From Serripes groenlandicus (lineage: Eukaryota; Mollusca; Bivalvia; Cardiida; Cardiidae), in contig JASEVX010000017.1 in NCBI GenBank assembly GCA_031761405.1, forward strand, positions 12,162,043 to 12,226,042: DNA of 64,000 bases, read 5' to 3'. A program made the position numbers and the translations under genes. Below the pieces are notes generated by a model, which was not told the origin of the DNA, ran no database searches, and saw only the letters and a program-made list of their open reading frames with translations. Shown here piece by piece: positions 46,801 to 58,800 of the stretch (the first letter of the stretch is position 1; each line of letters opens with the position of its first letter).

Positions 46801-49800
46801 AAACAATTCGAAACCGAGTCAAAGAGTCCCGTGCTTCATCCACAATCGTTAGGTATACCTCTACCGGCAAACAAACCAGATATACCGGCAGTAACACAAA
46901 ACCAAGCCAATATTTACACAATACAGGCTGCCCAGTCAGCGATGCAAAAGGAACTGATGAACAAGATTCAAGGCATGTACAAAGGCATGCTGAAGGACAA
47001 GATAAAGAGTGTGAGGTGGAGAGATAGCTTATGGAGCATGAGAAACATTCCAGTTGAGAAACTGCTGATCCTCAGTAAAATGGTGATTCCAACCGATGAG
47101 AGGGATAGGTGTTACATCTCTGTAAACAGGTATCCATAAAGTGTCCAAAAGTGTTTATAGATACAAGTTTGTGCTAACACACCTAAAAGATCTCTTTAAT
47201 TTACCTGCTTTTTAATACTTATTTTGCAAAATATATGTTCCTAAGCAAAATTCAGAGAAATATATTTACTTTGTATCATAGCTCAAGATAAGGGCCATTT
47301 TTTATGTTCTAAAATCCTTTTTTGACATTTAGTGAGACGATTCTGTTGAATACCCACAACATAGGATTTGGTTGAGTAACAAGAGAAATATTGTGTGTAA
47401 AAGACCTGTTCACTCCCTCTTAGCTAGTCCTCTGTTTGTATCATAGTGTCCACTTATCAATGTAACAGCATATTGTATTTTCTCTGATTCTCTTACACTG
47501 CGTATACATGTAGGTTCCGAATCAAGCAACACTCACTATCAACCGTTACTTCAATTCAAACAAGCTGTTCCATTTGAAGCTCATTTGAAGCTCAGCTAAC
47601 CATTTGTCGTTGACACTTGTAATTATACTTTGGTTTGTGTCCCTTCTCTGCGTTGTCATACAGACATTCATGATTATTCACCCCCAAAACAGTGTTTAAT
47701 TACAGTAACAACAGTAGATAGTTTACCGACGCAACTTTTATGTTTTTTGATTATCATCCGTTTATAATATAAAAGCCTGATAAAAAACAATCTGTATTTT
47801 TAGTTTAATACAAGGAGGACCGTCTTCAGAATTCATGTAACGTCCTACAAGTAAAGGTGCCGAATCTTGCGTATAGATAGTAAAGTCAAAGTTTGAAAAC
47901 TGTTCATAAGTTGTCTATTGAAATATTAGAATCATAATTCTGTGATAAAATTTGAGTAATAATTTCACTTTCCTGTACAATAAACATCTGAGTATTTTTA
48001 CTGACCAGTAAGCCAAATTGTGTACTTTCAAATGACTGTTTTTCAGCATTTGCTGCCAAAAAAGTTGTTAACCCTTTCCCTCATATAGACGCTTTCTGAC
48101 GCCTCTGCAGCAGACGGCTTTTTGAAAACATAATGACAAAAGAGGAAATTACTTAAAACGAGCAATTTCTTCTTTTGCCACAATGTTTTCCACTTTTAGT
48201 CATAGGTTATCCATTCAATTAAAGAGATTTTCTAGTTTTTGACAAAATATCTTCAAAGTCGTCTGCTGCAGAATTGTCGTATGAGGGAAAGGGTTAACTA
48301 TTTCCTAATTACTATGTTGTCACTATTAGCAATATTTGCAGAAGTTTCAACATTTTCAAAATCTTGATCTCCATCTGGAGTTCAGCACCTTTTGGTAAAG
48401 AAAACGTTGGTAGAGTTTACTACAATCCCGGGGGGGGGGGGGGGGGGGGGGTTATATTCAGAGTGTCGTAATACCCCGATCACTTGGGCGAGTGTAAGTT
48501 AAAAGCTGTAATTTATGTGATGGAATCATGGATGTGTTAGTGTAATCTGAATATTTCCCTCCTGATTTCTAAATAAACCCCTACTACACAGAATACTCTA
48601 GACAAGTGTACATCAGATGTGTAGATGTGAATGTCTATATCCTCATATGATATCGAAGCAGACGACTCTAAGTATCATAATAACAAACGACTTTTACATT
48701 CATGATGGAGTATCGAAAATTTGAATACTATGTAAATAGCTAAGAGAAATTCATGTTCACGAATGTGTAAACACCAATTTTATTTCATTTCATGACAACT
48801 AGATCGCACTCTACAGTACTGGGTTTTCTGACTGACGGCACAGAGGTTGCAATACGAATAATTGATGGTCAATCACGGGAGTTTACACAAAAAGACCTGC
48901 AGTATCTGGTCGATATAGACGTGTCTAAGTACTTTATAGCCAAATACAGGGTAGGTTATACGCATACAGATTATAAAATTAACCAACATAACATCGGCAT
49001 TGCTAATTCTTTCTAACGGGCAGAGATATTTAGGCATTCGCGGCAGATGACGTTTGAAAGCATTTTCGCAAAAGGAGAATCTTATTTATTATTTCTGAAA
49101 GCATCTACCAATATATGATATCAAGACCAAGCGGTGCAGATATGCAGATTGATTCAGATCTTACTGTTCGCAAAAGTCCTATGCATTTTCCTTCATACAA
49201 ACATTTGTACATACACTTAACACAACTTATAACTTTGCAGGTATATATTTGGCCGTATTTTGGTCAATATTTGTCTGATTGTGCTGAAAATCACTTGATA
49301 TATAGAACACATATATGACATTTGATCATTTCAATAATACGTCTATCACTAAAACATCGAATACAAAACATTGATAGAGGTGAAAATGTTGAAAAATCCA
49401 AAACTGCAATTCGTCGAAACAAATTATCTCATGAATTGGAGAAGAGTCGATTGGCGCGTACACGTGTCCACTTTGACTGTTAAGGTGGAATAACGTCGTT
49501 GTTGACGTCAAAACGTATGTTGTTGCGACAATGACAGTGTGGTTAATGAAACCGCCATCACTTTTCTCGTTTGAAGTGGTATTCGGATAAAATAGACGGC
49601 AGACAGTAGGGAATAGAATTTCCTGCGTGCTGATATCAATTACATACATCTGCCATGACAAATTAGAAAACTAAATGCGAATTAAAAGGAAAGTTTGGCC
49701 AAAACATCTTTACAGTTATCAGATTGTTTCTGATTTATTAAAATTCTCCCGAGAGATTTTTATGTAAAAGATATATCATTTAGGACACATGTTCTTCTAC

Positions 49801-52800
49801 CATTTGCCTAAATTTCAAGAATATATATAGAGCCGATTTAATTGTTGTTTGTAAAAGTAAATTATAACCAATAAAAATTCGGAATTTCGCGGAGGAATTC
49901 AATAGTAATCCATGGTTGCAGCCGTAAGTCGACTTTTCGAAAGCAGGCTAGGCATGGGATAGGGTCGAAAAGCCCCTATCCCAAAAATGAACACATCACA
50001 TGTTTTCATTATAATCATCAATTTCAATCTTTTAAGTAATCTACCCCCTTATAAAAAATGGTAGGTTGTATTTATTTGCTTCTCTTTAAAGATTCAAAGT
50101 AGCTATGATATTGCAATTTATATAGTAAATACATTAAAAATACAATAAAAGAATACTTGCATTTTTACGAGATAGAAAGGAAAATGATATTTTTAACAAT
50201 ATCGATATGTCCTAAAGTGAGAATTCTGTATAAGTAACGAAACATATAAAACGTTCGTGCATCAATGAGTAATGACGGGTTGATACTTATTCATGCGAAG
50301 ACAATTACGTTTCAGGTATATATGCATTTCGAGCAGTGAGCAATGACGAAATGTCATGGATTGTTCTATTATCCAAAATAGGGATGAGCATAACAGATAT
50401 GCGCCCGTTTTGATTATAAGTAAAATCCTGATACACCACCAGTTCGAAGGCAAAGTTAGCGGTTTAACAAGAGTGTTGAACTCGTAATGCTAACAAACGT
50501 CCTGAGTTCGAGTCGTAATTGATTACATCTTTTTATTTTATGTTTTTTTATGTATTTTTTACGTAATTGTTAATTGCGCAATGTCCATAATTTTCGTGAT
50601 TTTATATTTACCTGCGAAGGTATAATAAATGTGGCATACACATGTAGAACGACGTATTATAGCTTACACAGCCATGCAGTCAAGGTCGCATTATAGTGAT
50701 GATGATGATGATGATGATGCTATATTATTTATACTATTTATGTCAAGGTTTCTGATGATTTTTATGTTATAAAATGAAGAAAACAATGAAATCTAAAAAT
50801 AAAACAACAAATAAAATAATGAAAAAATATTTGCATACATACAAATAGATTAAAAAAGAAAATTGTGGTAGGTTATACTCTTATCGCATAGGCCTGAAAT
50901 CTTTAATCTTACAGGCTCAACCGACTGAGCTAAGATGCTATTACACGTATCATACTTTCGAGTTAAAACCAATGTTTATTCATATATTTAACGACACTAA
51001 AACTGTTCCTTTCAACGTCAGAACTGGCTCCATTGCAAGTGACATTAGTTTTCCATTGATTTCTCCCCTCCAGCCACAAACAAAAGTGTATGTATACATC
51101 GCTAGTGACTGCTTGACTCCTGGTGAATTCCACCGAATAAACATTTCAAATGACTATTTTGATTTTTGTCTACGTTGTGATATAATTTTACTATTTAGCA
51201 TTTAGCAATTGTTCACTTGACGTTGTTTTTTACGTGACGTTCTTGCACGTCAATAAACAACGTTACTATTTTGATGGTTATTATGGAACAACAACATTAA
51301 ACTGTTGTAATTAGAACAATCAAATAGTGCCCATTTATAAGTTTTGTTAAGTGTATATATACAGGTCGGAAAAATGGAGAGATGTGCAACATTACCCATT
51401 TTTACCCTGATGTGACTCAATGTGAACCTCTTTGAATGTCAAGGAGATTTTGTGTTTAATTACGATCTTAACCTTTTGATATAGGCAGCCTAATTTCATT
51501 TTCAAAGTCGTCTGATGCAGATGTGTTGCTTTAATTATCCATAGCATTTCCCCCGAACAGACAACTTCTGCATTTAGGCTAATAATATTCTTTAAAAGAT
51601 TGGGGAGAAATTGCTAAAAATCTTTTTTTTTATTGTCCTGAAATAAAGTGGATGTTTTCAAGGCAGACGGCTTTAAGAATCTTATCGCACAGGAAAAAGA
51701 CCCCAGAGTGCTTATATGTCCGTGTTTGGTAATCTATTTACAGGACTACTGTTTCCACAATGGCTTCTATTACATGGCCCTGGACCTGTATGAAGATACC
51801 ATTACGGACCATCTTGTCCGCATGAAACGAGAGAGTGGAGGTCGAGATCGAACCATTACTAACAGTAAACTGATCTGGCAACTGTTACGTGGTCTGGAGA
51901 GTCTGCATCAGAGTTGTCTGATGGTCCATGGTGAACTCAGGGTGAGTGGACCATTTATTTTAACCCGTATCCTGTTGAATTACAAATTCTGATACCACAA
52001 TATTTGGTTTTGATTTCATTTGTTTCCATGATGTTTTACGCAGCTTTCAACATTTCGTTATCATATAACGAGGGCTTGGCGTGAAACGGTTGTAACTAAA
52101 ATTGGTATTTTTTTTACCAAGGTGAATTACCTTGCCATAAAGTCTTTATAAGCTTTAAATTATTTTTCTTGGTAAACAATGGAAATTTAGGTGCCATTGC
52201 TCGTTCTGAGCAATATCACCTAAATTTGCATTGTTTACAAAAGGGTCAAAATTGCCCCATAACCAAGGTTTTCAAAATAGGTTTTTAGTTACAACCGTTT
52301 CACGCCAAGCCCTCGATAAGGGCTTTTCCAGGATAAATGAACCGGTGGTACCAACAGTCTTGATTTTTAATATATTATTCTAGATTTATCTAGTAGTCTT
52401 TTCTATTAAATGAATATTCTACGATGAGTAAATGATGAAGATCAAGATTAGACTGCATGATTGTGAAGGCCGATCTGGGTCTATAGTGTTTGTTAACTAG
52501 TATAGGTTGTTCATACCATAAACAAAAGTAACTCCTGTTTAAAGTTGAGTACCATGGGGATACAAAAACCAACAGTTCAAGGTTTCGACGATGCTGGACG
52601 ATTGATCCATTTCCCAAATCCACAGGAATCCGCTGTGGTCGAGTGGTTAGCGTTGGGGATTTCGAAACCGGGTGTCCCGGGTTCGATCCCCATTCACGGC
52701 ACTACGGTCATGGTGGAGTGCCCTTGGGCAAGGCACATTTTCTAGCCTAGTACTGGTTTGTTTACCCAGGGATCATGAATAATTAAATTTAATTGCGCGC

Positions 52801-55800
52801 TTAGCTGTCGATGCGCCATAAAACAATATACATTCATTCCCAAACTCACAAATATCTAGACAAAAGTATCGGATATTTCTAATAACAAAAGTATAATTAT
52901 TGAATAAAGTTGAAAGCCTTGTGATAAAAGGGAAAAATGCTCACTATTAGCAATGTCTTCTTTTTACCACACTGTTTTTTAAATGTCGTCTGCTGCAAAT
53001 GCGTCAACACTCGTCTGCAAGTGGGAAAGGGGAACTGAGAACTAATCCAGGAAACGCTGCTATATAACTGAAATACTGCCGACATCATGCTGACAAACAA
53101 TCAATGTGTTATTAAAAGTTGAAATAACGTTACATCGACTAATGCCGTTTTAGTTTTAACCCTTTCCCTCATACGACAAATCTGCAGAAACGACGACTTT
53201 GAACATATTTTGTCAAACAATAGAAAATCTCTATCATTGAAATGGAAACCTATGACTAAAAGTGGAAGAAAACATTGTGGAAAAAGGAGAAATTGCTCGT
53301 TTTGAGCAATTTCTTCATTTGTCACTATGTTTTCAAAAAGCCGCCTGCTGCAGAGGCGTCAGAAAGCGTCTATATGAGGGAAAGGGTTAAACTCCTTTAC
53401 CTAATATGTTTTCGTCTTTGAAAAAAAAAATCTTAATATCTTGAAATATGCTTTTGATATAGAGTGGAAAAACTATTTACACAAGTATAAAACACTTACA
53501 TGGGGTTAAGTAGAAATTGCTCATGATGAGCAATATCCTCTTTACATACTATGTGTTCAGCAATCGTCTGCTTTCAACGCTTCAGAAGTCGTCTGCATCA
53601 GCGTCAATTTTGATTAATTTTATGATTACAGCCGGATAATGTTGTCGTTGACACAGAGGGAAACATTCGTATAACTGGATATGGTATCAGTAGGAATGTC
53701 TGCAGGGATGAACCTTTCATCGACTACAGTGACGGTAAGTGAGAAACGAGAACGGTAACATAATATATGAGTAGACCATGTCATAGATCTGATCAAGGTC
53801 TACAGCATGTGCCTATAAGTCATACAAAAGAAGCATCGTAAAGTTTCAAATATTCTCTGGATCTGAGATTACAGAGGCTTTCACGACACCTTTAACACAC
53901 AATTCACATTTTTGATCATTCTGTAGCATAGATGCGATTTCATTTCTTTATCTATACATGTTTCAAATACACTAAGGTTGATTTTTATGTAGCCCCATTC
54001 AATTACTTACACATGAACATAAACAGGTGTGTTAATATTAATAGATATGAGTCAGCTAACACAGAAAAGGTCTTGTTGCATCTCCGTTCTGAGTCGTATT
54101 CAGAGTGACGGAACACACCGAGTCACGGTCTTGTTGCATCCACGTTCTGTGTTGTATTCAGAGTGACGGAACACACCGAGTCACATAAAACAGATAAGGT
54201 ATTGTTGCATCCACGTTCTGAGTCGTATTCAGAGTGACGGAACACACCGAGTCACATAAAACAGATAAGGTCTTGTTGCATCCTGTTCTGTGTTGTATTC
54301 AGAGTGACGGAACACACAGAGTCACATAAAACAGATAAGGTCTTGTTGCATCCTGTTCTGTGTTGTATTCAGAGTGACGGAACACACAGAGTCACATAAA
54401 ACAGATAAGGTCTTGTTGCATCCACGTTCTGAGTCGTATCCAGAGTGACGGAACACACCGAGTCACATACGGCAGATAAGGTCTTGTTGCATCCCGTTCT
54501 GTGTTGTATTCAGAGTGACGGAACACACAGAGTCACATAAAACAGATAAGGTCTTGTTGCATCCACGTTCTGTGTTGTATTCAGAGTGACGGAACACACC
54601 GAGTCACATACGGCAGATAAGGTCTTGTTGCATCCACGTTCTGTGTTGTATTCAGAGTGATGGAACACACCGAGTCACATACAACAGATAAGGTCTTGTT
54701 GCATCCCCGTTCCAAGTCGTATTCAGAGTGACGAAACACACCGAGTCACATAAAACAGATAAGGTCTTGTTGCATCCCCGTTCCAAGGCGTATTCAGAGT
54801 GACGGAACACACCGAGTCACATAAAACAGATAAGGTCTTGTTGCATCCCCGTTCCAAGGTCTTGTTGCATCCCCGTTCCAAGTCGTATTCAGAGTGACGG
54901 AACACACCGAGTCACATAAAACAGATAAGGTCTTGTTGCATCCCCGTTCCAAGTCGTATTCAGAGTGACGGAACACACCGAGTCACATACGGCAGATAAG
55001 GTCTTGTTGCATCCACGTTCTGTGTTGTATTCAGAGTGACGGAACACACAGAGTCACATACGGCAGATAAGGTCTTGTTGCATCCACGTTCTGTGTTGTA
55101 TTCAGAGTGACGGAACACACCGAGTCACATAAAACAGATAAGGTCTTGTTGCATCCACGTTCTGAGTCGTATTCAGAGTGACGGAACACACCGAGTCACA
55201 TAAAACAGATAAGGTCTTGTTGCATCCACGTTCTGAGTCGTATTCAGAGTGACGGAACACACCGAGTCACATAAAACAGATAAGGTCTTGTTGCATCCAC
55301 GTTCTGTGTTGTATTCAGAGTGACGGAACACACCGAGTCACATACGGCAGATAAGGTCTTGTTGCATCCACGTTCTGATTCGTATTCAGAGTGACGGAAC
55401 ACACCGAGTCACATAAAAGAGATAAGGTCTTGTTGCATCCACGTTCTGTGTTGTATTAAGAGTGACGGAACACACCGAGTCACATAAAACAGATAAGGTC
55501 TTGTTGCATCCACGTTCTGAGTCGTATTCAGAGTGACGGAACACACCGAGTCACATACGGCAGATAAGGTATTGTTGCATCTCCGTTCTGTGTTGTATTC
55601 AGAGTGACGGAACACACCGAGTCACATACGGCAGATAAGGTCTTGTTGCATCCCGTTCTGTGTTGTATTCAGAGTGACGGAACACACCGAGTCACATAAA
55701 ACAGATAAGGTCTTGTTGCATCTCCGTTCTGAGTCGTATTCAGAGTGACGGAACACACCGAGTCACATAAAACAGATAAGGTCTTGTTGCATCCACGTTC

Positions 55801-58800
55801 TGAGTCGTATTCAGAGTGACGGAACACACCGAGTCACATAAAACAGATAAGGTCTTGTTGCATCTCCGTTATGAGTCGTATTCAGAGTGACGGAACACAC
55901 CGAGTCACATAAAACAGATAAGGTCTTGTTGCATCCACGTTCTGAGTCGTATTCAGAGTGACGGAACACACCGAGTCACATAAAACAGATAAGGTCTTGT
56001 TGCATCCACGTTCTGAGTCGTATTCAGAGTGACGGAACACACCGAGTCACATAAAACAGATAAGGTCTTGTTGCATCCACGTTCTGTGTTGTATTCAGAG
56101 TGACGGAACACACCGAGTCACATAAAACAGATAAGGTCTTGTTGCATCCACGTTCTGAGTCGTATTCAGAGTGACGGAACACACCGAGTCACATAAAACA
56201 GATATGGTCTTGTTGCATCCAAGTTCTGATTCGTATTCAGAGTGTCGTAATACACAGAGAACACGGCTTGTGCACGTTTAAAACATTGATTGGCTGGTTC
56301 GGCTAGTGAGTGCGTTGTGTTCGGATAATCTGAACATACTTTTGGCATCACAAGGAAAGAGGTGTAACAAGGAAGTCAACATAGCAACAATTCTGCAAGT
56401 TCTAGAAAATGTTCAACATCGTCTCATGTAAGTATGGGCGGACAGTGCAGGTTATTGTGAGACTGAGCGTGTGCACGGGTTTGTCCGAGTATTCAATCTC
56501 CACACGTGCATGGATACACCATTTCACAGTATGATCGAAATTTGAGGCCATTTTCTATTATGTCATTTACAGAAGATAAATGTTGGTTGGCCCCCGAAGT
56601 GCTCGTGCATAAACAGAAAGTGTCCTTCAAGTCAGATATATGGGTAAGTGCTATAACCGGACATGTTTTACCTGATCCTGACCTTGGGACGATAATGTAT
56701 AATATGATAATTATTTTTTAGATCTTCATAATAATGATTTGTTTTATGAAAGATTAAAACATAATCGAATATATGTTTGACAGTTTTAGTAAGATGAAAG
56801 TACATGCAAGCCATAAAAGAGTTTTCTATATCTCAGGTCAAAGGTCAGGGCCGGGTTTATATTGTCAATGAATACTCATATAGCGGGATGTACCAGAATA
56901 TTAAATAATCAGTAACCTAGATTTATTAATGTATATATCAACCATTTCCCTGTTATAGATTATATTTGAAACCATTGGGGCAGACACATTTTGAAAACAT
57001 TGTGGACAGAGGAGTTATTTGAAAAAACGAGCATATCTTTCTTTTCCAACAATGGTTTAAACTCTGTATCATAGTCATCCTTCAAACTATTCAGATACTA
57101 TGTTATTCCCGTTGCATCCTTTGGAGAAGTCATGCAAATATGATACGGGATGAATTAGATTTACAGAAGACAACTTTGAAAATCTAGAGTAAAACAAGTT
57201 TTCAGGAGAAGCAAAAAACTGTTTCATTTTGTTATTTTGCTTTATACTCTGGTTACTATTTTTTGGTATATAAAATATGATTATAAATACATATTAAACT
57301 ATTAAAACGATTTTGAATTTATGTAACATATGCATTATTTATGAAGATATATTTGCACTTAACCTGATTTGACAACTGAAACACTTAGTGCAAAAACAGG
57401 TTAAGTGCACTTAACCTGTTTTTGCGCAAAAATATTTGGTGCAAAAACGGGTTAAGTGCTCCTATCCTGTTTTGCGCTAAAAAGTAAGTGTTAAGTTTCG
57501 AAAATACTTTGTGCAAAAACAAGTTATTAGCATATTTTGATACAGCATTCAAATATTCTAGCATATTAATCTCCTTACCTTAGACAATATTTTATATAAT
57601 TGTTGGTGCAAAAATAGGTTAAGAGTTCTTAACCTGTTTTTGCACAAAGTAATTTAATTAAGGCTTGCAGATAACCTGTTCTGCAATTTTCTCAAAAGCT
57701 TCATTTAACATTTGAAATCAGTCAAGATAATTTAAGAGTATATTGTAATTCAACATTTTGGACCATTTAATCCAAAATAGTGATTTTGTGAAAATTGTCA
57801 CTTAACCTGTTATTGCGCTAATGTGACGATATATAGTCAAATGCTATTTTAAGATTGTAAACGAGACTGGCACCTGTGGTCAAGAAAGGGAATACAATCA
57901 AAGCTCACATGTTTTACCTGTATCAGGTTGCCGGCATGCTGATCTACTACATACTGAGTGACGGGAAGAATCCGTTCGGTGTCGACATACCTGACATCAT
58001 CTGGAATATCGGTAACCAAGGTTACGCAATGAACCAAGTCAACGAGGAGGCGGGCCACCTCGTGTGTCTCATGATGTCCATCAATAAATCAGAACGACCC
58101 TGCATTTCAGAGGCTTTGAAGTAAGATTTATTTCTCTTTTATTTGAAATGAATACTATAAATGAGCCACGTCATACGAAAATAAACCCTCGATATTTTGT
58201 GATGTCATGTGAGGATCTAGATTGAACTCCGCCCCAATTACTGATTGAGCAGGATCTTCTCTGTTTGTCATCTAGTTGTACAAGAGCCTCGAAATGCTCT
58301 GTAGAACGATTTGTAATCAAATACATATTTATCACATGACAATGCTTGTATCCGATCTAATATACCCATTACGTATTTCTTTGTATGTCACATGTGTAAT
58401 ATAACATGACCGAATCACTACTTTTGTATTCATCCGCGAAAGTTTACAAAATGGCTGAGAACGTGTATCCGGTAAAAACAAATAGATAGATGGACAAGGT
58501 AAAGGGACCATTATCGGTCATAAAAAGTTTTGTTTGTGTGATTAGATTGCAGCTTATTTTAAAAGTATTACATGTTGGGACTATTTTCTGACAGCGAAAA
58601 AACGATTTTCTTTTTGTGTTTCGTCATTTGATAAAAAGAATCTGATATTCGTTGTTATTTCATAAAGTTTTATTAAACGAGTTCGGTAAATTCAAATGTT
58701 AAGAATACAGTGCATTTGTCGGTTAGTTGCACGTGGGAAAGAATTTAAATTACCTTTATAAGTGTTTAATGGTTACTCTGGTTCAGGGTGATAAACACAC

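Noticed and set aside
50455..50520. tRNA gene candidate
   Set aside because: It has a T-loop-like GAGTTCGAGTC but no acceptor-stem pairing; judged a tRNA-like or SINE fragment.
54723..56351. Several 60-70 codon minus-strand ORFs
   Set aside because: They are frames of the 70 bp satellite.
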